A stretch of 33,855 nucleotides of DNA from contig JALWTK010000202.1 of the NCBI GenBank assembly GCA_027082875.1, forward strand, positions 1 to 33,855, written 5' to 3'. Positions 9,002 to 18,904 of this stretch are shown here, piece by piece. Origin of the DNA: Sulfurimonas sp. GTDB lineage: Bacteria > Campylobacterota > Campylobacteria > Campylobacterales > Sulfurimonadaceae. A program made the position numbers and the translations under genes. Every line of letters begins with the position of its first letter. Position 1 is the stretch's first letter. A model generated the notes under the pieces. The model did not search any database. It saw only the letters and a program-made list of their open reading frames with translations, and was not told the origin of the DNA.

Positions 9002-11626
9002 ATGTCAGAGAACAGATACAATCCACAAGAAACAGAAAACAAATACTATAAAATATGGGAAGAACGTAAGTACTTCGAGATAGATGGTAACAAAGCTATT
9101 CAAGAAGAGGGAAAAAACTTCTCGATCATGATGCCACCACCAAATGTTACAGGACGTCTGCACATCGGTCATGCACTTACATTTACACTTCAAGATATCA
9201 TCACTCGTTACAAACGTATGGATGGTTATAAAACTCTCTGGCAGCCAGGAACAGACCATGCAGGTATCGCTACACAAAATGTCGTAGAGAAACAACTCCT
9301 AGCAGAAGGCACAACAAAAGAGGAGCTTGGTCGCGAGAAGTTCTTAGAACGTGCTTGGGCTTGGAAAGCTGAGTCTGCTGGGATTATGACTGAGCAACTT
9401 CGTGTTCTTGGGGTAACTCCTGCATGGGAACGTGAGCGTTTTACTATGGATGCAGGTCTACAGAAGTCTGTAAAAGAGGCGTTTGTAAAACTCTATGATG
9501 ATGGACTTATCGTTCGTGGAAACTACATGGTAAATTGGTGTACACATGATGGAGCACTCTCTGACATAGAAGTAGAACACGAAGACCACGACGGTAAATT
9601 TTACTATATGACTTACCCTTTTGCTGATGGAAGTGGAAGTGTTGAAGTCGCAACAACAAGACCTGAGACATACTTCGGTGATACGGCTGTTATGGTGCAC
9701 CCTGATGATGAACGCTACAAAGCTATACTCGGAAAAGAGATAAAACTTCCACTTCTTGAGAGAACAGTTAAAATCATAGCTGATGAGCATGTTGATATGG
9801 ATTTTGGAACAGGTGTCGTAAAAGTAACACCTGCACATGATCAAAATGACTACGAGGTTGGTAAACGCCACGACCTAGAGTTTATCACAGTCTTTGATGA
9901 GAAGGGAATCCTTAACGACTATGCTGGAGAGTTCAAAGGTTTAGAGCGCATCGAAGCTCGTGATATCATCGTGAAACGCCTTGATGAAGAGGGATATATC
10001 GTTAAGATAGAAGACCATAAGCACCAAGTAGGACACTGTTACAGATGTAAAAACATCGTAGAGCCTTATATCTCAAGACAGTGGTTTGTGAAAAAAGAAG
10101 TAGCTGATAAGTCTATAGAGAAGACAAATGAGGGTGAAGCTCAGTTCTTCCCTCCTCACTGGATTAACTCTTATAACTCTTGGATGGGTGAACTTCGTGA
10201 CTGGTGTATCTCTCGTCAGTTATGGTGGGGACATCAAATCCCAGTATTTTACTGTGATGATTGTGGACATGAGTATGCTACTGAAGATGAGCATCCAGAA
10301 TCTTGCCCTAAGTGTTCTAGTAAAAACCTAACACAAGACCCTGATGTTCTTGATACATGGTTCTCTTCTGCTCTGTGGCCTTTCTCAACTCTTGGTTGGG
10401 CAAATGGCGAAGAGGGGAAAGGTGCACTTTGGAATGAGTCTGACATGAAAGACTTCTATCCAAATACTCTGCTTATAACAGGTTTTGATATCCTCTTCTT
10501 TTGGGTAGCTAGAATGATGATGATGGGTGAGAACTTTAACGGAAAACTTCCATTTAATCATATCTACCTTCATGCCCTTGTACGTGATGCAAACGGTGAT
10601 AAGATGAGTAAGTCAAAAGGAAATGTTGTAGATCCTCTCGATACAGTTGAGAAGTACTCTGCGGACATCCTGCGTTTTACTCTTGCTATCTCAGCGGCTC
10701 AAGGTCGTGACATCAGAATGAGTGATGAGAAGTTAGAGTTAAATCGTAACTTCACAAACAAACTTTACAATGCGACAAAATACCTACAGATGAATGTAGA
10801 TGTTTTCCCTGATATGAATGGTTTTTGTGTAGAGACTGATCTCGGTCGTTACATGATGAGCCGTCTAAACTTTGCAACCAAAGAGGTACGTGCAAACCTT
10901 GATGAGTATAAGTTTAACGATGCAGCTCTTGTACTTTATAAGTTTCTATGGAATGAGTTTTGTGGTTGGGGTATCGAACTTTCTAAGGCTGACAAAGCAT
11001 CTATAGTTGAACTTGGAGCAATTTTTAAAGAAGCTATGAAACTCCTCCACCCATTTATGCCATTTATCACAGAGCATCTTTACCATGAGCTTAGTGGTAC
11101 TACACTTGAAGAGGGTGAATCTATCATGCTTATGCGTTACCCAAGCAAGACGAAACAACGTAAAGAGGAAGAGACTTTTGAAGTTATCATGGATGCTATT
11201 GTTTCTATCAGACGTGCAAAAGTTCTTGTAGACTTAGCGAACCAGAAGATAGAAAAAGCCTTCGTAAAAATAGACGGACTAAGTGAAAAATCCAAAGAGA
11301 TGATGAAACCTTTCATCATAAAACTTGCAAAAGTAGAAGTGCTTGAGTTTACAGAGTCTAAGGTAGAAAATGCCGTAAGTGATATCTCAGATAAGTGTGA
11401 GACTTTCATCCCAACTGATAGTATAGACCTTACTCCTATCATCACAAAGCTTGAACGCCAAGATGAAAAACTTCAAAAAGAGATAGGTAAACTAAACGGT
11501 ATGCTTAATAATGAGCGTTTCGTAGCAAATGCTCCAGAAGATGTACTAGAGAAAAACCGTACACAGCTTGCAGATGCTACTGCTAAACGCGAGAAGGTTT
11601 TAGAGCAACTTAGTTCTTTAAAGTAA
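9002..11626 (+). CDS. valS: Valyl-tRNA synthetase
   Basis: PPPNVTGRLHIGHAL (HIGH), editing domain TTRPETYFGDTAVMVHP, DKMSKSKGNVVDP (KMSKS), C-terminal coiled coil. Confidence 0.98.
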   Translation: MSENRYNPQETENKYYKIWEERKYFEIDGNKAIQEEGKNFSIMMPPPNVTGRLHIGHALTFTLQDIITRYKRMDGYKTLWQPGTDHAGIATQNVVEKQLLAEGTTKEELGREKFLERAWAWKAESAGIMTEQLRVLGVTPAWERERFTMDAGLQKSVKEAFVKLYDDGLIVRGNYMVNWCTHDGALSDIEVEHEDHDGKFYYMTYPFADGSGSVEVATTRPETYFGDTAVMVHPDDERYKAILGKEIKLPLLERTVKIIADEHVDMDFGTGVVKVTPAHDQNDYEVGKRHDLEFITVFDEKGILNDYAGEFKGLERIEARDIIVKRLDEEGYIVKIEDHKHQVGHCYRCKNIVEPYISRQWFVKKEVADKSIEKTNEGEAQFFPPHWINSYNSWMGELRDWCISRQLWWGHQIPVFYCDDCGHEYATEDEHPESCPKCSSKNLTQDPDVLDTWFSSALWPFSTLGWANGEEGKGALWNESDMKDFYPNTLLITGFDILFFWVARMMMMGENFNGKLPFNHIYLHALVRDANGDKMSKSKGNVVDPLDTVEKYSADILRFTLAISAAQGRDIRMSDEKLELNRNFTNKLYNATKYLQMNVDVFPDMNGFCVETDLGRYMMSRLNFATKEVRANLDEYKFNDAALVLYKFLWNEFCGWGIELSKADKASIVELGAIFKEAMKLLHPFMPFITEHLYHELSGTTLEEGESIMLMRYPSKTKQRKEEETFEVIMDAIVSIRRAKVLVDLANQKIEKAFVKIDGLSEKSKEMMKPFIIKLAKVEVLEFTESKVENAVSDISDKCETFIPTDSIDLTPIITKLERQDEKLQKEIGKLNGMLNNERFVANAPEDVLEKNRTQLADATAKREKVLEQLSSLK

Positions 11627-11639
11627 ACCCTCCCTCTTT

Positions 11640-11655
11640 CACCTCATTAGAGGTG
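11640..11655 (+). terminator. Possible Rho-independent terminator after valS
   Basis: Perfect 6-bp stem CACCTC-ATTA-GAGGTG followed by a weak T tract (CCTTTAAT). Confidence 0.4.
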
Positions 11656-11713
11656 CCTTTAATACTATTCTAACATTAATATGCTATACTTTTTCACAAA
11701 ATAAGGATTTTTA

Positions 11714-12124
11714 ATGTTAAATGTTATGATAGTTGACGACTCTAAAATTATTACAAGAACACTTAGTAAAAACTTTGAAACTATGGGTTTTAATGTGGTT
11801 GGCATTGCGATGAATGGGCAAGATGCCATTGAAATGTTTAAGAAACTCAAACCTGATTTAGTAACTATGGATATTACTATGCCTGTTATGAATGGGATAG
11901 AAGCTCTTCAGCATATTCGTGAGTTTGATGAAAAAGCAAGGATTGTCATGGTTACTTCTCATGGAGAAGAGAAGCTTGTTATGGATGCCATTAGCTTTGG
12001 AGCAAAAGGCTATATACTCAAACCAATTACACCTCTCAAAATAAAACAAGCTATTCAAAAGACATTCCCGAAAATAGCTAATGAGATTGAAGAAAACTAC
12101 TTAAGCACTACACTAACATACTAG
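11714..12124 (+). CDS. CheY-like single-domain response regulator
   Basis: MIVDDSKI, LVTMDITMPVMNG, VMVTSHG, GYILKPI. The next gene's ATG immediately follows the stop. Confidence 0.94.
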   Translation: MLNVMIVDDSKIITRTLSKNFETMGFNVVGIAMNGQDAIEMFKKLKPDLVTMDITMPVMNGIEALQHIREFDEKARIVMVTSHGEEKLVMDAISFGAKGYILKPITPLKIKQAIQKTFPKIANEIEENYLSTTLTY

Positions 12125-14608
12125 ATGCATAAACTACTCAAACTTTTCCATACTACTTACCATCCAAAGTTGATAGATGCCATGATAAAGGCAAACTTTT
12201 CAGGTGCTATTCTTGTCAATATTTTTATTCCTATTATTATTTTTTATCTTTTTCACGAGAGTATTCCTCTTGGACAACTTGAGATTTGGTCAACTGCTCA
12301 GTTTCTAATATTTACACTCCGACTTGCCCTACAGAAAAAAATCAAGGACAATATCAATATCCAGTTTGTTCTTCTAAGCTTTACATCCTTTTTATATGCC
12401 ATTCTTTCATGGGAAGCACTTCTTTATGCAGATGATACACACCTCCTTTTAGTGGCTATGATTATTGCTTCTATTGTTGCGGGATCTATTGCAACTATTG
12501 TGAGTGTTTATCATATATTTTTTGCCTTTGTACTTATTCAAATGCTTGGTCTTATCTCAGCATTTCTGGCAAAAGGTGAAGATATATTTTTTCTTTCTGC
12601 TCTCTTAGCAAGCTCATTTTTGCACTTAGTTCTCAAAAATGGGTATAAGCAGTATCTAAATATGAAAGAGACATTAGCACTCAACAAGCAGGTCAAAAAT
12701 CTTTTAGACAATACCGGTGATGGCTTTTTATCTTTTGACAAACATCTAAAATGCCAAGATGGTTTTTCAAGTGAGTGTACACGTATTTTTGAGACTAAAG
12801 AGATAAAAGACAGAGATATAACAGAACTACTTTTCAAGGATGATTCCTATGAAAAAGAGATCTTTGTAGAAGCCATAGAGCGCTCCCTCAAAGCTGATAA
12901 TAGTTTTCAGATAGATATGTTTCTATCTCTTATACCTCAAGATATAAAGATACGAAACTTAGTCATCTCTTTAGAGTGTAAACGCCATAGTGATGCTTAC
13001 TTTATACTTATACTTCGAGATGTTACAGATAAAAAACGACTTGAATTTAAACTAGAGCATCAACATAAAGTACAGAGACTTCTTGTCAATGTAGCTTCTA
13101 ATAAAAATGATTTTATTGATTTAAAAAATGACTTTGAACAGCTCCTCAAAATACTCTACACTCCGAGCGACTCTTCTGCATCTAGTATCAGTAAAATTAA
13201 AAAAGAGCTTCATACTTTTAAAGGAAATTTTTCTCAAAAAGGGATGATATATATCTCTAAGTATATTCATGAGCTAGAACTTAAGGTCCAACATCTCTCT
13301 TCTGAGGAAGAGATTATTTCAACCTATCAAACATCTGATCTAAGAGAAATATTTGACAAAGATATTGCAGTGATAGATAGTGCACTTGGAGAGGAGTTTC
13401 TCAACTCCACAGAGTCTATCAGTGTTAACATTGAAGAGATTAGTGCTATTGAGTTTGAGCTAAAATCCTTTGTATATAAGTTTAATTTAGAACAGCAGAT
13501 AGCACTCAACACAATACTCAGTGATATTCATAAACTCAAAAATATTCCACTAAGAGAGATGCTCACTCCCTACATCACTTATGTTGAGCGGCTCTCTAAA
13601 AAGCTTGATAAAGAAGTTTTACCACTTGTTATCATAGGAGACGAGTCACTAAAAGTTTCACCACGACTCAAAAACTTCATGAAGCAACTTGTGCATGTTT
13701 TCAATAACTCTATTGACCATGGTATAGAAACTATAGAGGAGAGAGAAGAGAGTAAAAAAGATCCTTTTGCAAAAATAGTTTGTAAGTATCGCTTAAACTC
13801 TGAAATCTTAGTCTTAGAAATTAGCGATGATGGAAAAGGTATCAACACAAAAAATCTTGCATCTCAAGCTCAAGAGAGTGCTATGAAAAGCACTCAAGAG
13901 TTAAATACTATGAGTGAAGAAGAGTTATGTTCTCTTGTATTTCAAGAAAAACTTTCAACTAAAGGGAATGTTGACTTTATATCGGGGATCGGAATAGGCT
14001 TAGCCTCACTCTATAGTGAACTTAAAGAACTTCATGGAAATGTCTCTATTCAAAATCATCCAGGAGAGGGTGTAACATTTACTTTTTTTATTCCTCTACA
14101 TACAAGTAAAAATCAAAATCTCTTTTATGAAGGAGCCTCTTCTCAAAAATCTCAAACAATTTTGGCAACAATAATTACCCAATCAGAGCTCTTTATCAAA
14201 AAATCATTAGGCATAATAGTGAGTACAAATAGAACATTAGAAATCTCTGATACAAACCTTCATGTCGCACAGATTCAATTTTCTAAAGATTTTACTGGTA
14301 AAGTCATCCTTATATACTCTGGTAATATCCTCCAAGCATTTAGTGAATATATGCTTCCCGACGGTTTTGAGGAGGAAGAGAGAGAAGAAATTTATCAAGA
14401 TGTAGCAAAAGAGACTATAAACACCATTGTAGGTCTCTCGCTTCAGTACTTTGATAAGTCTATAGATGAAGTAGAGATTTCCCCTCCTCTTGAAAATTCA
14501 CCAGAGGAACTTTTACATATTATACAAACAAAAGAATTAAGATCTATCGCCACTATCGAAACATCACAGGGTACTTTAGGAATCATAGTTTTAAATGAAG
14601 ATGCTTAA
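12125..14608 (+). CDS. Membrane-anchored CheA-like histidine kinase with Hpt and C-terminal CheX/CheC-type phosphatase domain
   Basis: N-terminal multi-TM region; Hpt-like HTFKGNF (His codon 13211); CheA-like N-box VFNNSIDHGIETIEEREE; G1 ISDDGKGI; G2 ISGIGIGLASLYSELKELHGNVSIQNHPGEGVTFTFFIPL; C-terminal DVAKETINTIVG fits D-x3-E-x2-N. Confidence 0.88.
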   Translation: MHKLLKLFHTTYHPKLIDAMIKANFSGAILVNIFIPIIIFYLFHESIPLGQLEIWSTAQFLIFTLRLALQKKIKDNINIQFVLLSFTSFLYAILSWEALLYADDTHLLLVAMIIASIVAGSIATIVSVYHIFFAFVLIQMLGLISAFLAKGEDIFFLSALLASSFLHLVLKNGYKQYLNMKETLALNKQVKNLLDNTGDGFLSFDKHLKCQDGFSSECTRIFETKEIKDRDITELLFKDDSYEKEIFVEAIERSLKADNSFQIDMFLSLIPQDIKIRNLVISLECKRHSDAYFILILRDVTDKKRLEFKLEHQHKVQRLLVNVASNKNDFIDLKNDFEQLLKILYTPSDSSASSISKIKKELHTFKGNFSQKGMIYISKYIHELELKVQHLSSEEEIISTYQTSDLREIFDKDIAVIDSALGEEFLNSTESISVNIEEISAIEFELKSFVYKFNLEQQIALNTILSDIHKLKNIPLREMLTPYITYVERLSKKLDKEVLPLVIIGDESLKVSPRLKNFMKQLVHVFNNSIDHGIETIEEREESKKDPFAKIVCKYRLNSEILVLEISDDGKGINTKNLASQAQESAMKSTQELNTMSEEELCSLVFQEKLSTKGNVDFISGIGIGLASLYSELKELHGNVSIQNHPGEGVTFTFFIPLHTSKNQNLFYEGASSQKSQTILATIITQSELFIKKSLGIIVSTNRTLEISDTNLHVAQIQFSKDFTGKVILIYSGNILQAFSEYMLPDGFEEEEREEIYQDVAKETINTIVGLSLQYFDKSIDEVEISPPLENSPEELLHIIQTKELRSIATIETSQGTLGIIVLNEDA

Positions 14609-14622
14609 AAGTAAAAAATAGA

Positions 14623-14628
14623 TATAAT
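14623..14628 (+). promoter_or_regulatory. Putative -10 box (TATAAT) of the SulP gene
   Basis: Exact TATAAT 35 nt before the TTG start. Confidence 0.4.
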
Positions 14629-14663
14629 TCGCAAATTTAAAAATCTACTCTTGAAGGCATAAT

Positions 14664-16202
14664 TTGTTTGATTTAAAAAAATATACAGCGGCAAATATCA
14701 AAAACGATATTTTATCTGGTTTAGTTGTTGCTGTTGCACTTGTTCCAGAGGCTATTGCATTTAGTTTCATTGCGGGAGTAAGTCCTATTGTTGGGCTTTA
14801 TACTGCATTTATACTTGGTCTTATCACTGCTCTTATGGGTGGAAAACCTGGGATGGTTTCTGGTGCTACTGGTTCTGTTGCTATTGTCCTTGTTGGGCTT
14901 TCACTTCAAGCAAATGCACTTTTGAGTGCACAAGGGCTCAGTGGTGATGCACTTGCTATGGGTATACTCCACTATATTTTACTCGCAACTATTATTGCTG
15001 GAGCTATTCAGATAAGTATTGGGGCGTTTAAGCTCGGAAAATTTATCCGTCTTGTACCTACTCCTGCTATTCATGGTTTTGTGAATGGGCTTGCTATTGT
15101 TATCGGTACGGCTCAGTTTAAGTTCTTTGAGGGACAAGGGTATATGATGTATGTTATAGTGGCTATAACTATGGCTATCATGTATATTTTACCTAAATTT
15201 ACGAAGGCTATTCCTGCTGGTCTTGTAGCTATTGTCGCTATCACTCTTGGCGTTTACTTCATGGGTGTTGATACACTTTTACTCAGCGGTCTTGATGATA
15301 TGAGCAAGTATGCTGGGCAGTTTCCATCATTTGTAGTGACTGACTATCTTTTCAGTCTTGATGCTATCATAATGGTACTCCCTTATGCTGTCATAGTTGC
15401 TCTCGTTGGTATTATAGAATCTCTTCTTACTCTAAGTGTTTTAGATGAACTGAGCAACACTCGTGGTTCAGCAAATAAAGAGTGTATAGCTCAAGGAACA
15501 GGTAATATCTGTTGTGGTTTCTTTGGTGGTATGGCTGGTTGTGCAATGATTGGACAGAGTATCATCAACTATACTTCTGGTGGAATAGGAAGACTCTCCT
15601 CATTTGTAGCTGCTGTTGGTCTCATACTACTAGTAGTCACAATGAGTGGGGTTTTAAATGCTATTCCTGTCGCTGTTCTTGTAGGTATCATGTTTATGGT
15701 AAGTATCGGGACATTTGAGTGGTCTAGCTTCTCGCGTTTAAACAAGATGCCTCGTACCGATGCTGTTGTTATGGTAGCTGTAACAGTCATCACTGTTGTT
15801 TCAGACTTAGCTATTGCCGTTATCTCTGGAGTTATCATCTCTGCATTAGCGTTTGCCTGGAAACATGCTCGTATTTTTGCGAACACACATATGGAGGAAG
15901 ATGGCACAAAAGTTTATGAGCTTGATGGACCACTCTTTTTTGGAAGTGCTTCTACCTTTGCGGATAACTTTGATGTAGAACTTGACCCTCCTAAAGTTGT
16001 TATTGATTTTAAAAATGCTAGAGTTATGGACTCAAGTGGTGTTGAGGCTGTTGATGCTATTACTAAAAAATATGAAGAAGCTGGTAAAAATCTTCTTCTG
16101 CGTCACCTCTCACCAGACTGTAAAGCTATTTTAAAACTTGCAGGACCACACTGCTCTTATGAAGAGGATGATCCAACTTACAAAGTGGCTTTTAACTACT
16201 AA
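14664..16202 (+). CDS. SulP-family anion transporter with C-terminal STAS domain (TTG start)
   Basis: SGLVVAVALVPEAIAFSFIAGVSPIVGLY, SGATGSVAIV, PTPAIHGFVNGLAIVIG; STAS part VVIDFKNARVMDSSGVEAVDAI. Confidence 0.94.
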   Translation: MFDLKKYTAANIKNDILSGLVVAVALVPEAIAFSFIAGVSPIVGLYTAFILGLITALMGGKPGMVSGATGSVAIVLVGLSLQANALLSAQGLSGDALAMGILHYILLATIIAGAIQISIGAFKLGKFIRLVPTPAIHGFVNGLAIVIGTAQFKFFEGQGYMMYVIVAITMAIMYILPKFTKAIPAGLVAIVAITLGVYFMGVDTLLLSGLDDMSKYAGQFPSFVVTDYLFSLDAIIMVLPYAVIVALVGIIESLLTLSVLDELSNTRGSANKECIAQGTGNICCGFFGGMAGCAMIGQSIINYTSGGIGRLSSFVAAVGLILLVVTMSGVLNAIPVAVLVGIMFMVSIGTFEWSSFSRLNKMPRTDAVVMVAVTVITVVSDLAIAVISGVIISALAFAWKHARIFANTHMEEDGTKVYELDGPLFFGSASTFADNFDVELDPPKVVIDFKNARVMDSSGVEAVDAITKKYEEAGKNLLLRHLSPDCKAILKLAGPHCSYEEDDPTYKVAFNY

Positions 16203-16216
16203 GACGAAGGAAGCAA

Positions 16217-18904
16217 ATGAACTACAAGTCCCTGCAAGCAAAAATAATAATCATTTTTTCTATTCCTATGCTTGCACTGATCTACTTTTCATACTCCTTC
16301 GCCGTTTCAAAGTACCAACAACTTGAGCTAAGTAAAGCACATGTTCTCTCTGCAAATGCAACAAACACCCTCACAGACCTCATTCATAACCTACAATCAG
16401 AACGCGGTCTAAGTGCTGGATACTTAGTCTCACAAAACCTTATACTCAAAAAGAAACTTCAAACTCAATACATCAGGAGTGATCTCTCTTATGAAAACTA
16501 TCTAAAATACTGCCAAAAGAGTCAAACTCAGCAGGAACTACTCCAAAAGTTTTTACCATTCAATCCTCAAAAAAAGCAAAAGCATATTAGTGCACATTTT
16601 AAAAAAATACAAGAGATTAGAGAAAAAGTCTTAAATCAGAAATTAAATTTACACACGGAGCTAGAGTATTACTCTCTTATCAACAAAGAGCTTATGCAGA
16701 ATATTGACCTCTATGTCAGCCTTCTCAATGGTAATCAATATATAAATAACTCCTTCTCTCAGCTACAAAACCTCCAAGAGATAGCAGGTCTGCAAAGAGC
16801 ATATATTTTTAGCAATATTCTTAAACAGAACTTCTCCAAAAGTACCCTACTAAATGTTCAAGAGCTAGAAACAAAACTTAACCTTACAAAAGAGAACTTT
16901 CAGCTTCTAGCACCAAGTAAAGCAAAAGTAATTTACAACTCCATACTCCAGCAAGAGACAAGAGATAAACTAGAAGATATGAAAAGCAAATTTTTTCAAT
17001 CAGAACTTCAAAAAGAGAAAGCACAGATATGGTTTACACTAAGTTCTTTGTATATAGACCAGTTACATCACATCTCTCAGCTCATCCTAAAAAACTCTAT
17101 TATTACTGCTACAAATAGTGAAGAAGATGCAAAAAAGATACTCTATCTCAGTGCTGCATCATGGATTTTTTCTATTCTAGCTTACCTTTTTTTTCTATAT
17201 ATCATAAATAAACTACTCAACAAGGAGAAAAAACTCCTTGAGAAACTTCGTATATCTTCTTATATTTTTGACTCACACGAAGCGATGGTTCTTACCTCGC
17301 CCAAGGGTCTTATTATCCAAGTGAATGGTGCTTTTACTAGTATCACTGGTTACTCAGAAGAAGAGGCTATTGGAAAGAGTGTAAACCTTTTAAAGTCATT
17401 TAAACACTCCGAAGATTTTTATAAAAATATGTGGAAAAGACTAAAAGAAGAGGGAAAATGGAGTGATGAGATCTACAATAAACGCAAAAATGGAGAGATC
17501 TATTTAGAGAGACTCTCTATTACTGCCATTAAAGATGATCAAGGTACTCTTATAAACTATATTGCCCATTTTTTAGATATCAGTGATCTTAAAAAAGCTC
17601 AAGAGAGAGCAGAGCATCAAGCTGACCATGATTTTTTAACTGGTCTTTTTAATAGAAAAGCACTTATGAAAAGACTCCACGAAGAGTCTGCAAAAGCACA
17701 ACGCCATAAGTTTACCCATGCCTTTCTTTTTATGGATCTTGACCACTTTAAAGCAGTCAATGATACTTACGGACATGCAATGGGTGACAAACTCTTACTA
17801 GAAGTCACAAACAGAGTCCAGTCTTTACTTCGAGAAGAGGATATTTTTTCTCGTATTAGTGGCGATGAGTTTACTATTATCATGCTCAATCTTGATAATA
17901 AACGACCAACTGCAGCACTACAGGTAAAAGAGAAATGTAACACAATCATCGAAAATCTTTCTAAAGAGTTTTTTATAGATGAAAATAGTATCAATATTAG
18001 TGCGAGTATAGGGATCAAGATATTTCCAAACAAAGAAGAGTCTATAGAAGATGTTATATCTCATGCAGATACAGCTATGTATCAAGCCAAAGCGAATGGT
18101 AAAAATAGATATACCTTTTTTGATAAAAATATTGAAGTAAAACTCAAAGAACTTGCTCGTTTAGAAGAGGAGTTACTCAAAGCGATACAAAATAAAGAGT
18201 TCACATTTTATTTACAGCCAAAAATAGATATTCAAACAAATACAATTTGTGGTGCAGAAGCACTTGTGAGATGGCAACACCCCTCACGTGGTCTACTCTT
18301 CCCTAATGACTTTTTAGAAGTAGCTTCAAAAATGGGACTTATCCCATCTTTGACAAAGCTAGCACTCCAAAGTGTCTGCCAATTTTTACATAACTATAAG
18401 GATTGGCAGGGTATTGTCTCAATAAATATCAATGCAACTGAGCTCCTAAACCCTGAGTTTGAAGCATCTGTCTTAGGTATTATTAACTCCTACAGTATCA
18501 ACCCAGAACACATAGAGCTTGAAATACTTGAAGATGATCTTATTGAAGATATTGATAAAGCTATAGAGAAGATTAGCTCACTTCGCCAACACGGTATCAA
18601 ACTCTCTATTGATGACTTTGGAACGGGATATTCATCTATTACCTATCTCAAACGATTGCCAGTAAACCACCTCAAAATTGATCGTAGTTTTACTCAAAAT
18701 CTTCATGATGCTTCAAATAAAAAACTTATGAAGATGATGATAAATATGGCTAAAGCCTTTAATCTCAAAACAGTTGTTGAAGGTGTTGAAGATGCTGAGC
18801 AACTTGAGTATATCAATAGATGTGGGGCAGATATCTACCAAGGATTTTACTGCTCCCCTGCAGTGGAGAAGGAGAAGTTTATAGAGATACTAAATAGGGC
18901 TTAG
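16217..18904 (+). CDS. NIT-PAS-GGDEF-EAL protein (c-di-GMP metabolism)
   Basis: Two TM segments flank a NIT-like sensor (NLQSERGLSAGYL; LQNLQEIAGLQRAYIFSNIL). PAS (GLIIQVNGAFTSITGYSEEEAIGKS), diverged GGDEF signature ISGDEF, EAL (GAEALVRWQHP, DDFGTGYSSITYLKRLPVNHLKIDRSF). Confidence 0.93.
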   Translation: MNYKSLQAKIIIIFSIPMLALIYFSYSFAVSKYQQLELSKAHVLSANATNTLTDLIHNLQSERGLSAGYLVSQNLILKKKLQTQYIRSDLSYENYLKYCQKSQTQQELLQKFLPFNPQKKQKHISAHFKKIQEIREKVLNQKLNLHTELEYYSLINKELMQNIDLYVSLLNGNQYINNSFSQLQNLQEIAGLQRAYIFSNILKQNFSKSTLLNVQELETKLNLTKENFQLLAPSKAKVIYNSILQQETRDKLEDMKSKFFQSELQKEKAQIWFTLSSLYIDQLHHISQLILKNSIITATNSEEDAKKILYLSAASWIFSILAYLFFLYIINKLLNKEKKLLEKLRISSYIFDSHEAMVLTSPKGLIIQVNGAFTSITGYSEEEAIGKSVNLLKSFKHSEDFYKNMWKRLKEEGKWSDEIYNKRKNGEIYLERLSITAIKDDQGTLINYIAHFLDISDLKKAQERAEHQADHDFLTGLFNRKALMKRLHEESAKAQRHKFTHAFLFMDLDHFKAVNDTYGHAMGDKLLLEVTNRVQSLLREEDIFSRISGDEFTIIMLNLDNKRPTAALQVKEKCNTIIENLSKEFFIDENSINISASIGIKIFPNKEESIEDVISHADTAMYQAKANGKNRYTFFDKNIEVKLKELARLEEELLKAIQNKEFTFYLQPKIDIQTNTICGAEALVRWQHPSRGLLFPNDFLEVASKMGLIPSLTKLALQSVCQFLHNYKDWQGIVSININATELLNPEFEASVLGIINSYSINPEHIELEILEDDLIEDIDKAIEKISSLRQHGIKLSIDDFGTGYSSITYLKRLPVNHLKIDRSFTQNLHDASNKKLMKMMINMAKAFNLKTVVEGVEDAEQLEYINRCGADIYQGFYCSPAVEKEKFIEILNRA

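Noticed and set aside
9458-9871. Minus-strand 137-aa ORF inside valS
   Set aside because: Antisense shadow of a fully supported valS; low-complexity, no domain-like motif or signal of its own.
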